In this document: positions 9,035 to 17,474 of the stretch, one piece after another | How positions within the stretch are numbered: position 1 is the first letter of the stretch | Layout of the letters: every line of letters begins with the position of its first letter | Source: Nocardia sp. BMG111209 | Lineage (GTDB): Bacteria; Actinomycetota; Actinomycetes; Mycobacteriales; Mycobacteriaceae | DNA: 64,000 nt | Direction: 5' to 3' | Assembly: GCF_000381925.1 (NCBI RefSeq) | Contig: NZ_KB907307.1 | Coordinates: 310,001 to 374,000 of the forward strand | The notes under the pieces: model-generated | Databases searched by the model: none | The model's input: the letters and a program-made list of their open reading frames with translations, nothing else | What the model was told of the DNA's origin: nothing | Translations under genes and position numbers: made by a program

Positions 9035-10048
9035 GTGTCGATGTTCGCGGAAACCATCGATCCGCAGCACGAATTCCGGCATCGGCCGGACGGGTCGGCG
9101 AACTACAACGAGAGCACCTATTACAACTTCGCCTCCGCGTCGACGGGCATCGTCGGCTGGGTCCGCGCGGCCGTCCAGCAGAATCGGTCCGCGGCGCAGT
9201 CCACCGCACTGATCTTCCTGCCCGACGGGCGGACCCTGGCCGCGTTCGAGAAGGCCGCCGCGATACCGCCGGACGCGTTCGAGGTCGGGTCGCTGGCCAT
9301 CGAGATCGACGAGCCGCACGCCCGGCAGCGGCTGACCTTCACCGGGGACATGTCGGAATTCACCGAGCCGCGGGCACTCTCGGATCCGGGTGCGGCGCTG
9401 CGCGCGGCCCCGAAGGTGGGTGTGGCACTGCGGTTCGAGGTCGCCGGTGACGGAATGTCGTTCGGCACCGACGGAAACGATCCGGCGCATGTGCTCGAGG
9501 ACAGTCTCGCCGTCGGTCACTACGAGCAGTTCGTCCGGGTCGGTGGCGAACTGCGGGTGGGTGATCGGTCCTATCCGATGGCCGGGGGCGGGCTGCGCGA
9601 TCATTCCTGGGGACCGCGGGAGTGGTCGGGCCTGCGGTATCACCGTTGGGTCACCGCGATTCTCGACGACGGCAGCGCCGTGATGGCGCTCGAGGTGAGC
9701 CGCCACGACGGTGGCCTGACTCGGCGGGCGGCCGTGGTGTCCGACGGCGTCACCGCCGAGGCGACCTTGGACGATCTGCGCCTGGACTGGACCCCCGACG
9801 GGTTCGGGCGGCGGGTGGACTGCGCGCTGCGCGCGCCGGCCGGTGCGTTCCGGCTCACCGGAACCGTCCGGCGGCCCGAACAATTCGTGCCGCTGCGGCA
9901 CGTCACCGCGGCGGCGGACGGGACCCGGGCGATCACCCGGATCGGTTACTCCGCCTACGAATTCGGCACCGACGACGGACGGCACGGGCTCGGCATCGTG
10001 GAGATCCTCGATCAGCTCGTCGACGGCCGGCCGATCGGAATGCCGTGA
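9035..10048 (+). CDS. CrtC/AttH-like beta-barrel protein (DUF7064/7065 type)
   Basis: A 337-residue protein with no signal peptide or membrane helix. The strongest segment is GGGLRDHSWGPREW near residue 190, typical of the CrtC/AttH lipocalin-like superfamily and of the DUF7064/7065 proteins found next to actinobacterial lipid and steroid genes. Hydroxyneurosporene synthase (CrtC) hydrates a carbon-carbon double bond, so hydration or binding of a hydrophobic intermediate is possible, but unproven here. The GTG at 9035 has GGGAG just before it; an ATG at 9041 is an equally usable start. It follows the Rieske gene by 9 nt in the same operon. Confidence 0.75.
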   Translation: MSMFAETIDPQHEFRHRPDGSANYNESTYYNFASASTGIVGWVRAAVQQNRSAAQSTALIFLPDGRTLAAFEKAAAIPPDAFEVGSLAIEIDEPHARQRLTFTGDMSEFTEPRALSDPGAALRAAPKVGVALRFEVAGDGMSFGTDGNDPAHVLEDSLAVGHYEQFVRVGGELRVGDRSYPMAGGGLRDHSWGPREWSGLRYHRWVTAILDDGSAVMALEVSRHDGGLTRRAAVVSDGVTAEATLDDLRLDWTPDGFGRRVDCALRAPAGAFRLTGTVRRPEQFVPLRHVTAAADGTRAITRIGYSAYEFGTDDGRHGLGIVEILDQLVDGRPIGMP

Positions 10049-10142
10049 GGCGCGGCCGGATCGGTACCCGACAGACAGTCGACCGTGAGAATGGTTGCCC
10101 GGCAACGCATCGCGTGCGACCGGGCGCCGGATGGGATGAATC

Positions 10143-11282
10143 ATGAGAGATGCGGTGATCGTCGCCGCCGTGCGCACGCCGATCGGCAAGCGCAACGGCT
10201 CCTATGCCGGTGTGCATCCGGTCGACCTGTCCGCGTGGGTGTTGCGAGCGCTCGTGGCGCGGACCGGGATCGATCCGGCCGTGGTCGACGATGTGGTCTG
10301 GGGGTGCGTGCAGCCGGTGGACGCCCAGGCGCTGAACATGGCCCGCAACGCGGTGCTGGCCGCCGGGTGGCCGGAGTCCGTGCCGGGCACCACGATCGAC
10401 CGGCAGTGCGGCTCGTCGCAGCAGTCGGCGCATTTCGCTGCCGCCCTGGTGATGTCGGGTCAGGCCGAGGTGGTGGTGGCCGGCGGCGCCGAGGTGATGA
10501 GCCTGGTGCCCATGGGTTCGGTGACCAGCGGCCGGTTCGGTGAGCCGTTCGGCCCGCTGTTCGGCGAACGTTATCCGGAGACGCCGAATCAGGGCATCGG
10601 GGCCGAGATGATCGCCGAGCGGTGGCGGCTGTCGCGGCAGCAACTCGACGAATATGCCCTCAACTCACACGATCTGGCCGCCGCGGCGATCGACGGCGGC
10701 GCCTTCGCGACGCAGTACGTACCGGTCGAGGGCACCGGGCTCACCGTGGACGAGGGGGTCCGCCGCGGTACCACGCCGGAGCGGATGGCCTCGCTCCCAC
10801 CGGCTTTCAAGGAGGGCGGGGTCATCCACGCCGGTAACTCGTCGCAGATCTCCGACGGCGCCGGCGCACTGCTGATCACCACCGGCGAGAAGGCCGCCCA
10901 GCTGGGACTGCGGCCGCTGGTCCGGCTGCACGGATTCGCGGTCGCCGGTAGCGATCCGATCATGATGCTGACCGGCCCGATCCCCGCGACCGCGAAGGTG
11001 CTGGCCCGGACCGGATTGTCGATCGGCGACATCGGCGCCTTCGAGATCAACGAGGCGTTCGCCTCGGTGCCGCTGGCCTGGCTGGCGGAGACCGGCGCCG
11101 ATCCGAAGCGGCTGAATCCGCTCGGCGGCGCGATCGCGGTGGGCCATCCGCTCGGTGGATCCGGCGCGATCCTGATGACGCGCCTGGTACATCACATGGT
11201 GGACAACGGAATTCGCTACGGCCTGCAGAGCATGTGCGAGGGCGGCGGCATGGCCAATGCCACCGTCCTGGAACTGCTCTGA
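10143..11282 (+). CDS. Acetyl-CoA acetyltransferase (thiolase II)
   Basis: A 379-residue thiolase with all catalytic parts. The nucleophile is Cys89 in DRQCGSSQQ, with EINEAFASVP in the NEAF block, His335 in VGHPLGGSG and Cys365 in MCEGGGMAN. It would cleave a 3-ketoacyl-CoA to acetyl-CoA or propionyl-CoA plus a shortened acyl-CoA. It is the last gene of the ADH-P450-Rieske operon after a 94-bp gap and is followed by a strong hairpin. Its presence implies that the oxidised substrate becomes a CoA ester, presumably by the divergent synthetase. Confidence 0.95.
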   Translation: MRDAVIVAAVRTPIGKRNGSYAGVHPVDLSAWVLRALVARTGIDPAVVDDVVWGCVQPVDAQALNMARNAVLAAGWPESVPGTTIDRQCGSSQQSAHFAAALVMSGQAEVVVAGGAEVMSLVPMGSVTSGRFGEPFGPLFGERYPETPNQGIGAEMIAERWRLSRQQLDEYALNSHDLAAAAIDGGAFATQYVPVEGTGLTVDEGVRRGTTPERMASLPPAFKEGGVIHAGNSSQISDGAGALLITTGEKAAQLGLRPLVRLHGFAVAGSDPIMMLTGPIPATAKVLARTGLSIGDIGAFEINEAFASVPLAWLAETGADPKRLNPLGGAIAVGHPLGGSGAILMTRLVHHMVDNGIRYGLQSMCEGGGMANATVLELL

Positions 11283-11305
11283 CCGAGCCGGGCCCGAAAA
11301 CGCCT

Positions 11306-11343
11306 GCGCCGCCCCGGAAGTCCATTGCGGACCGGGGCGGCGC
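11306..11343. terminator. Bidirectional hairpin terminator between thiolase and phosphotransferase
   Basis: A perfect 12-bp stem (GCGCCGCCCCGG at 11306-11317 with its complement at 11332-11343), whose loop contains a further GTCC/GGAC pair. It lies between two convergent genes that end at 11282 and 11353. No T-run, as usual in high-GC actinobacteria. Confidence 0.75.
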
Positions 11344-11352
11344 TCGCGTCGG

Positions 11353-12387
11353 TCACCGGGCCGCGGCGGCCCGCTCGGCGGCGTCGATCCACGATCCGCA
11401 GGCCACCCGGAACCGTTCCAGGCCACCCTGATCGTGCATCGCGCCGGAGGCGAAGCGGGCATGGGCCCGCAGCGCGGTGCAGGCCAGGCGCCAGGACGCG
11501 AAGGTGTCGTAGACCCAGAAATCGTCCATCGGCACCCCGGATCGGGACCGGTAGCGGTCGATCACCTCCTCGACGGTGATCGCGCCGGGTGCGGTGGTGG
11601 GCATCTCGTCGCCGAGCATCGCGACCGCGGGCGGCCGCCAGAACGCCACCAGCGCGGCGAGATCGGCCAGCGGATCACCGAGCGAGGCGAGTTCCCAATC
11701 GAGGATCGCGCGAACCTGCCCGTCCGGGCCGACGATCGCGTTGCCGAGCCGATAGTCGCCGTGCACGATCCGGACCGGGCCGCCGGTCGGCAGGTCGGTC
11801 TCGATCACGGTCGCGAGCGCGTGCAGCCGGGCCACCGCCGCGGCGGTCTCCGGCCGGGCCGCGGCATCGATGACCGACCGCCAGCGGTGCAACTGCCGGG
11901 CGACATAGCCCGAGCGCGGCCCGAAATCGCCGAGGCCCACCGCATCGGGATCGAGGGAGTGCAGGGTGGCCAGCACATCCACGATCTGCTCGGTCGCGGT
12001 GCGCAGCGCCGCGGGTGCGACGTCGCGGGCCGCGGCGGTGGCGTCGGCGAGGACGAAGCCGGGCACGAATTCGGTGATGTGACAAGGTAATCCGAGCGGA
12101 TCGGCGGCGGCGCCGACCGCCGCGAGCCGGGGCACCGGTACCGCGCTGCCGGCCAGCGCGGACATGACCCGCACCTCGCGGTCGGTGTCGTGCGCCTTCC
12201 CGGAAGTGTGCCCGGCCGGTGGGTGCCGCAGCACCCAGCAGCGGCCGGCGCTGTCCAGCAGGCGGTAGGTGAGCATGCTGTAGCCGCCGCTGATCCGTTC
12301 GCAGCGCAACGGCGGCGCGGCCGCGGGCAGCGCGGTGGCGAGCCAGTCGGCGACCGCGGCGGGTAGTTCACGATCGAGGGCGATCAC
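11353..12387 (-). CDS. Aminoglycoside-phosphotransferase-fold kinase (ACAD10/FadE36-like)
   Basis: A 344-residue APH/ECK-type kinase fold. The catalytic loop IVHGDYRLGN and the metal site ILDWELASLGDP sit near residues 205 and 225. ERISGGYSMLTYRL near the N-terminus acts as nucleotide loop. Proteins of this type are common beside acyl-CoA dehydrogenases; the eukaryotic relative ACAD10/11 phosphorylates 4-hydroxyacyl-CoAs before dehydration. That role would suit the MaoC and ACAD neighbours, but it is inference. The GTG start overlaps the MaoC stop (GTGA); the longer in-frame extension upstream lies inside the MaoC gene and looks like antisense-type composition. Confidence 0.85.
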   Translation of the reverse strand: MIALDRELPAAVADWLATALPAAAPPLRCERISGGYSMLTYRLLDSAGRCWVLRHPPAGHTSGKAHDTDREVRVMSALAGSAVPVPRLAAVGAAADPLGLPCHITEFVPGFVLADATAAARDVAPAALRTATEQIVDVLATLHSLDPDAVGLGDFGPRSGYVARQLHRWRSVIDAAARPETAAAVARLHALATVIETDLPTGGPVRIVHGDYRLGNAIVGPDGQVRAILDWELASLGDPLADLAALVAFWRPPAVAMLGDEMPTTAPGAITVEEVIDRYRSRSGVPMDDFWVYDTFASWRLACTALRAHARFASGAMHDQGGLERFRVACGSWIDAAERAAAAR

Positions 12388-13253
12388 GCGACGGCCCCGA
12401 CGGTGAGTTCGGCCAGCAGCGCCGGCGCGTCGTCGCGGTCGGCGACGGTCGCGGTGAGCACGATCCGGTCGCCGTCGCGCCAGCCGGACAGGTGCAGGGA
12501 TTCGCCGGGGAAGACGACGCCGGTGAATTTGGCGTCGTAGCCGCGGACGGCCGCGGTGTCGTCGTCGAGCAGGATCCGCAGCGCCGCCTTCAGCGCGATC
12601 CCGTAGGTGCACAGCCCGTGCAGGATCGGCCGCGGGAATCCGGCGGCCTCGGCGGCCACCGGATCGCTGTGCAGCGGATTGCGGTCGCCGAGCAGCCGAT
12701 ACCACAGTGCCTGCTGCGGCAGGGTCGCGACGGTGCGGACGGCGTCCGGGGCGCGGTCCGGTATCGCGATGTCCTGCGACGGTCCCCGCTCACCGCCGAA
12801 TCCGCCCTCACCGCGGATGAACAGCCGCGAGGTCTCCGTCCACAGCGGGGTCCCGGTGGCGGTGCGGGCCGTGGTCTCCAGGCAGACCAGCGCCGCCTTG
12901 CCCTTGTCGTACACGGCGGCCACCCGGGTCTCGGCGATCGCGCCGGTGGCGGCGGCCGGGATCGGGGCGTGCAGGTCGATCCGCTGGCTACCGTGCAGAT
13001 ATTGCGACAGGTCGGCCTCGATCCCGGGCCAGTCCAGGTCCGGCGGTCCGGCCTCGTGCAGCGAGCGCGCCGCGACCGCGAACGACGGCAGCACCCGCAG
13101 GTCCGGCTCGGTGACGTAGGCGAGTTCGGCGGGATCGGTCGGAGCCGATCCGGCCCCCAGGGCCAGGTGGTACAACAGCACATCGTCGGACCGCCAGCCG
13201 AAGGTCTCGAGCCGCGGCGGCGTGGTCGTGGCCAGGGTTTCATTGATCGGCAC
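12384..13253 (-). CDS. MaoC-type 2-enoyl-CoA hydratase
   Basis: A 289-residue double hot-dog protein of the hydratase-2 class. The catalytic signature is YRLLGDRNPLHSDP near residue 195, with Asp and His, followed by GFPRPILHGLCTYG. The N-terminal half is the degenerate hot dog, as in actinobacterial HtdY/HtdZ-type and peroxisomal MFE-2 hydratases. It would form (R)-3-hydroxyacyl-CoA. A TTG at 13280 would place the start inside the operator at 13277-13292, so the GTG at 13253, with GAGGGA 9 nt before it, is preferred. It is translationally coupled to the kinase-like gene. Confidence 0.88.
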   Translation of the reverse strand: MPINETLATTTPPRLETFGWRSDDVLLYHLALGAGSAPTDPAELAYVTEPDLRVLPSFAVAARSLHEAGPPDLDWPGIEADLSQYLHGSQRIDLHAPIPAAATGAIAETRVAAVYDKGKAALVCLETTARTATGTPLWTETSRLFIRGEGGFGGERGPSQDIAIPDRAPDAVRTVATLPQQALWYRLLGDRNPLHSDPVAAEAAGFPRPILHGLCTYGIALKAALRILLDDDTAAVRGYDAKFTGVVFPGESLHLSGWRDGDRIVLTATVADRDDAPALLAELTVGAVA

Positions 13254-13276
13254 GTGTATCGGTCCCTCGCTTGTAT

Positions 13277-13292
13277 TCAACTACATGGTTGA
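13277..13292. promoter_or_regulatory. Palindromic operator, MaoC side
   Basis: TCAAC-TACATG-GTTGA, perfect 5-bp arms around 6 bp, lies 24 bp upstream of the MaoC start. It shares the CAACnnnnTGGTTG core with 13330-13347 and, slightly changed, with 5517-5538. Probably one of a pair of TetR-type sites in this divergent promoter. Confidence 0.65.
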
Positions 13293-13329
13293 TAATAACG
13301 CGGCATGTCGGCGCGGCAAGCCTTCTGAA

Positions 13330-13347
13330 GTCAACTGATTGGTTGAC
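13330..13347. promoter_or_regulatory. Palindromic operator, ACAD side
   Basis: GTCAAC-TGATTG-GTTGAC, perfect 6-bp arms around 6 bp, 73 bp before the acyl-CoA dehydrogenase start. Its centre is 54 bp from that of the neighbouring site (about five helical turns), which would allow cooperative binding on one DNA face. Confidence 0.68.
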
Positions 13348-13419
13348 TACGCCATTCGCGCGGGCATAGCCTGGATCCGGCAAGACCGCGGGCGAGGCCC
13401 GTCGGCGAGAGGACAACGC

Positions 13420-14589
13420 GTGAAAGCCACACTCGGACCGAGTCAGCTCGGATTCCTGACCGATCTGCGCGCCTATCTCGACACTCTGGATCCGGAGTTG
13501 ATCGAGGCGACGCGGGCGGAGAACATCGACGACCCCATGCAGCCGCGCGAGCACGGCCGGCGGTTCCTGCGCCGGCTCGGGGCCGACGGCTGGCTGGGCG
13601 TGTCGTGGCCGCGGGAGTTCGGTGGCCGCGGTCTGTCGGCGATCGAGCAGTGGCTGTTCGCCGAGGAGCTCTACAACCGGCGGCTGCCGAACGGGCTGCT
13701 GACGTTGAACGCGATCGGCCCGGTGCTGGTGCGGCTGGGCAGCGATGCGCAGAAGGCCGAGTATCTTCCGCGAATCCTGGCCGGTGAGCTGGAATTCGCG
13801 ATCGGGTACAGCGAGCCGGATGCCGGCAGTGATCTGGCGTCGTTGCGTACCAAGGCCGTTCGCGACGGTGACGAGTACGTCGTGAACGGGCAGAAGATCT
13901 GGACCACCGGCGCGTCGGTGGCGACCCATCTGTGGCTCGCGGTACGGACCGGCACACCGGAGTCCCGCCATCGGGGCGTGAGCCTGTTGATCACGCCGAT
14001 GGACGTGCCGGGCATCACGATTCGGCCGATCATCACCCAGGGCGGTGAGCGCACCAACGCGGTATTCCTCGACGATGTCCGGATCCCGGCGAGCGGTCTG
14101 GTCGGCGCGCAGGACGCGGGCTGGTCGGCGATCACCGCCGCGCTGAACTTCGAGCGGATGTTCTATCACAACGAACCTCGGTGGGAATTACGGCAATTGA
14201 CCGAATGGGCCGGGCCGGCCGGGCTGCTCGACGGCGACACCGCCGAGGCGCACGCGCTGCAGGCGACCGTCGGCGAGCTGGCCGTCGACGTGGAGCTGTG
14301 CCGGATGTTCGCGATGCGCGGCGCCCGGATGCTGTCCGAGGGGCGGGTGCCGTACGCGGAGGCGTCGATGAACAAGATCTGGTGGGGTGAACTGCGCCAG
14401 CGGATCTGCAATCTCGGCCTGGATCTGATCGGCGAGGACGGGTCGATCGCGCACGGCTGCGAATCCGCCCCGGCGCACGGGCATCTGGAGCGCGGCCTGC
14501 GCTCGTCGCCGGTGTGGCGATTCGGCGGCGGCACCAACGAGATCCAGCTGGACATCATCGCGACGCGTGGACTGGGGATGGCGAAATGA
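13420..14589 (+). CDS. Acyl-CoA dehydrogenase, subunit 1 of a heteromeric pair
   Basis: A 389-residue FAD-dependent acyl-CoA dehydrogenase. FAD/substrate motifs AIGYSEPDAGSDLASL and KIWTTGASVATHLW lie at about 125 and 155, and the C-terminus has FGGGTNEIQLDIIATRGL. In many actinobacterial FadE pairs (ChsE4-ChsE5, ChsE1-ChsE2) two unlike subunits form an alpha2beta2 enzyme that acts on sterol side-chain CoA esters. The next gene overlaps by 4 nt, strongly suggesting such a pair. Start at GTG 13420 has GAGAGGA 6 nt before it; the in-frame ATG at 13339 would run through the operator. Confidence 0.93.
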   Translation: MKATLGPSQLGFLTDLRAYLDTLDPELIEATRAENIDDPMQPREHGRRFLRRLGADGWLGVSWPREFGGRGLSAIEQWLFAEELYNRRLPNGLLTLNAIGPVLVRLGSDAQKAEYLPRILAGELEFAIGYSEPDAGSDLASLRTKAVRDGDEYVVNGQKIWTTGASVATHLWLAVRTGTPESRHRGVSLLITPMDVPGITIRPIITQGGERTNAVFLDDVRIPASGLVGAQDAGWSAITAALNFERMFYHNEPRWELRQLTEWAGPAGLLDGDTAEAHALQATVGELAVDVELCRMFAMRGARMLSEGRVPYAEASMNKIWWGELRQRICNLGLDLIGEDGSIAHGCESAPAHGHLERGLRSSPVWRFGGGTNEIQLDIIATRGLGMAK

Positions 14590-15725
14590 CCGACACCGCA
14601 ACGGCGACGGAGACCGAAGTCGCTCTCCTCGCCGCCACGGCGCGGGAGTTCTTCGCCGGATTCGCCGACAACGGCTATCTGAATCGGCAACAGGAATCCG
14701 CGCTCGGCTACGACGCCGAGCGCTGGCGGCAGATCGTCGATCTCGGCTGGACGGCGGTGAGCCTGCCGGAACGGGTCGGTGGCGCGGCCGCCGGGATCGC
14801 GGCGGCGGCGGCCGTCGCGGTCGAATTCGGCCGTGCGGCCGTCGCATCGCCCTGGTTGCCGACGCTCCGCGCCGCCACCGTGCTGCAAGCGGTGGCGCCG
14901 GCCGCGCGGATCGATCCGATGCTGAGCGCGGTCGCGGCGGGGGTTCCGCACGCGCTCGCCGCACCCGCGGATCGCACCGTGCGGGCGACGGTGGACCCCG
15001 ACGGCGGATTGCGGCTGGCCGGGCCGCCGATCGTCGTGGAATGGGCGCAGCAGTGCGACACCACGATCTTCCTGGTGCCCGTCGCGAACGACGCGGCGGC
15101 CGAACAGGATTCGCGCTGGGCCGTGGCGGCGGTACCGCGGGATCGGCTCGGTGAGCGCCGCACCGCGGTGATCAGTGTCGACAACGAGCGTGCGGCGCGG
15201 ATCGAGGTGGCCGGACTGGTGGTGCCCGCGGAATATGTTCTCGCCGACGATATTCCGGGCCCGGATGCGGAATACGCACTCGCGGCGGCGAATCTGCTGC
15301 GTGCCGCGGTGATGGTCGGCGGTTGCGAAGCGGTGCTGGAGTTCTCGGTGCGGTACGCGCGGGAGCGGATCCAGTTCGGGCAGCCGATCGGGAACTTCCA
15401 GGCGGTGCGCCATCATCTGTCCCGGATGGCGATCGCGGCGGACGCCGCCCGGCTGTCGTTCGACGAGGCCCTGTCGGCGGTGGAGTCGCCGGAGCGCGAC
15501 CGCACCGCCGCACTGCTGGCGGTATTCGTCGCCGGTCGGTCGTATGTGGAGATCGTGCTGACCGCGGCGCAGATCCACGGCGGGGTCGGCACGACCGTCG
15601 AACATGTTCTGCACCATCACTTCCGGCGGGCCAAGGCCGCGCAGTTGCGTGCCGGGAAGCGCGCCAACCGGCTGCGGGAGCTCACCGATCTCCTGGTGCG
15701 CAACCCCACCGGAAGCCTCTGGTGA
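14586..15725 (+). CDS. Acyl-CoA dehydrogenase, subunit 2
   Basis: A 379-residue, more divergent acyl-CoA dehydrogenase. The C-terminal domain keeps RERIQFGQPIGNFQAVRHH near residue 260 and QIHGGVGTT near 335, while the N-terminal FAD-contact loops are poorly kept (no clear YSEPxAGSD). This is the usual look of the second subunit of alpha2beta2 FadE enzymes, in which one FAD site per dimer is lost. The ATGA overlap with subunit 1 indicates coupled translation. It ends 6 nt from the convergent oxidoreductase gene. Confidence 0.9.
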   Translation: MTDTATATETEVALLAATAREFFAGFADNGYLNRQQESALGYDAERWRQIVDLGWTAVSLPERVGGAAAGIAAAAAVAVEFGRAAVASPWLPTLRAATVLQAVAPAARIDPMLSAVAAGVPHALAAPADRTVRATVDPDGGLRLAGPPIVVEWAQQCDTTIFLVPVANDAAAEQDSRWAVAAVPRDRLGERRTAVISVDNERAARIEVAGLVVPAEYVLADDIPGPDAEYALAAANLLRAAVMVGGCEAVLEFSVRYARERIQFGQPIGNFQAVRHHLSRMAIAADAARLSFDEALSAVESPERDRTAALLAVFVAGRSYVEIVLTAAQIHGGVGTTVEHVLHHHFRRAKAAQLRAGKRANRLRELTDLLVRNPTGSLW

Positions 15726-15731
15726 CGCCGG

Positions 15732-16628
15732 TCAGCGGCCGGCCGGCTCGAAGCTCGAATTCCACGGCCGGACGATCCGCTCGGTGAATTCGCGCAGTTC
15801 CTCGATCGCCGTGCGGGTTCTGGTCCACGGCGCGACGATCACCCGCGTCACGCCCGCGTCGACGTAGTGCCGCAGGTCGGCGATCTCGGTGATGCGGCCG
15901 TGCACGGTCACCTCGAGCGGGGTGGTGCGGCCGTGCCGCGCGGCGAGGTCGGCGAGCCGGGCCAGCGCCGCCGGTAGTTCGGCCAGGCTGTGATTCATCG
16001 GCATCCAGCCGGTGCCGGCGGTGGCGGCCCGGCGCAGTGCGGCCGGGCCGTCGCCGCCGATGTGCAGGGCCGGTCCCGGCCGCTGTACCGGCTTCGGCTC
16101 GAAGGCCAGCGGCCCGAAATCGAAGTATTCGCCGTGGTGTTCGACGATCGGTTCGGACCACAGTCGCCGGCACACCTCGATCGTCTCGTCCACGCGAGCG
16201 CCGCGGCGATCGAAATCCAGTCCGACGGCGTCCCATTCGGCGCGCAGCCAGCTGGCGCCGAGGCCCAGGGCCAGCCGCCCGCCGGACAGGACGTCGACCG
16301 TGGTCGCGGCCCGCGCGGTGACGAACGGATGCCGCAGGCCGATGTTGTAGACGTTGATGCCCAGCAGGATTCGCCGCGTCCGGGCCGCCAGATGACACAG
16401 CACGCCGAAGGGGTCGAGGACCGGGATGTCGGACGGGATCGGCGGATGGTCCGAACCGGCGTGCGGACTTCCGGACGAATCGATCGGGACCACGAGATGT
16501 TCCGGTATCCAGACGGATTCGAAGCCCAGCCGGTCCGCTTCCTCGGCGATATCGCCCCACCGGTCGATGCGGGCGCTGTGCAGTCCGATACCGAACCGCA
16601 GGGGTGCGGCGTTCGGGTCCAGTGGCAT
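15732..16628 (-). CDS. LLM-class F420-dependent oxidoreductase
   Basis: A 298-residue luciferase-like TIM barrel. RFGIGLHSARIDRWGDIAEEA opens the barrel, followed by ESVWIPEHL, RRILLGINVY, GGRLALGLGASWL near residue 110 and a closing IGGDGPAALRRAA phosphate-binding loop. In actinobacteria such enzymes mostly use F420. Substrate unknown; context says acyl-CoA or ring-derived intermediate. The ATG at 16628 is chosen over an upstream TTG at 16658. It trails the hydratase gene by 34 nt and belongs to the same minus-strand operon. Confidence 0.88.
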   Translation of the reverse strand: MPLDPNAAPLRFGIGLHSARIDRWGDIAEEADRLGFESVWIPEHLVVPIDSSGSPHAGSDHPPIPSDIPVLDPFGVLCHLAARTRRILLGINVYNIGLRHPFVTARAATTVDVLSGGRLALGLGASWLRAEWDAVGLDFDRRGARVDETIEVCRRLWSEPIVEHHGEYFDFGPLAFEPKPVQRPGPALHIGGDGPAALRRAATAGTGWMPMNHSLAELPAALARLADLAARHGRTTPLEVTVHGRITEIADLRHYVDAGVTRVIVAPWTRTRTAIEELREFTERIVRPWNSSFEPAGR

Positions 16629-16662
16629 GGTCGGCTCGTTTCGTTTCCGGGATGACAAGGCG

Positions 16663-17451
16663 CTATGTGATATTGGCCTTCATATCGTCGAGTCGCGCGA
16701 GTACGGGCCATCCGCTGACGCTGAGTGCGTTGCCGTGGCCGGTCTGGTGGATGTCGAACACCGACTGGATGGCGGCGTAGAAGCCCTGGATGTCGAGGGT
16801 CTGGTTGACCGCGCGTTTGGCCTGGCGCAGCCCGAAGGCGGGCATCTTGGCGATCTGCTCGGCCCACGAGCGGGCTTCGGCGTCGAGTTGGTCGCGGGCG
16901 ACGACCTTGTTGACCATGCCGACCTGTTCGGCTTCGTGCGCGGTGACGGGGCGTCCGGTGAACAGGATCTCCTTGGCCTTGCGGGGTCCGAGTTCCCAGG
17001 TGTGGCCGTGGTATTCGACGCCGCCGATACCCATGAGCACGACGGGGTCGGAGAACTGCGCGTCCTCGGCGGCGATGATCAGGTCGCAGGGCCAGCACAG
17101 CAGCAGCCCACCGGAGATACAACGGCCCTGGACCGCCGCGATGGAGGGTTTGGGGATGTTGCGCCAGCGCAGCGAATACTCCAGATAACGCCGGGATTCG
17201 AACTCGTACAGCCGTTCCAGGGTCAGCTTGGCCGTCGAGTCGGACGAGCCGCGCGCTCGCAGATCGTGTCCGGCGGAGAAGTGCTTGCCCTCGGCCCGGA
17301 GCACGATCACCGCGACCTCCGGATCGTCGGCGGCGCGCACCCAGGCGGCATCCAATTCGTCCAGCAGCTCGGCATTCTGGGCGTTGGCGGCCTCCGGCCG
17401 GTTCAGTGTGATCGTCGCTATCCGGTCGGCGACCTCGTAACGGATGTACAC
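16663..17451 (-). CDS. Enoyl-CoA hydratase
   Basis: A 262-residue crotonase. ITLNRPEAANAQN, GKHFSAGHDLR (oxyanion hole) near residue 60, AVQGRCISGGLLLC near 105 and SDPVVLMGIGG are in order. The His-rich VEYHGHTWELG insertion is typical of one actinobacterial EchA subgroup. The family glutamates usual in true hydratases are not obvious at the standard places, so isomerase or hydrolase activity is possible. Lies 23 nt after the CoA-transferase in the same operon. Confidence 0.88.
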   Translation of the reverse strand: MYIRYEVADRIATITLNRPEAANAQNAELLDELDAAWVRAADDPEVAVIVLRAEGKHFSAGHDLRARGSSDSTAKLTLERLYEFESRRYLEYSLRWRNIPKPSIAAVQGRCISGGLLLCWPCDLIIAAEDAQFSDPVVLMGIGGVEYHGHTWELGPRKAKEILFTGRPVTAHEAEQVGMVNKVVARDQLDAEARSWAEQIAKMPAFGLRQAKRAVNQTLDIQGFYAAIQSVFDIHQTGHGNALSVSGWPVLARLDDMKANIT

Positions 17452-17474
17452 GTGCTGCTCCTGACTCGGGGGGA

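Noticed and set aside
11257..12090. Open frame opposite the phosphotransferase gene
   Set aside because: Composition is Gly/Arg/Asp-rich without family motifs; the minus-strand frame has HGDYRLGN and DWE kinase motifs.
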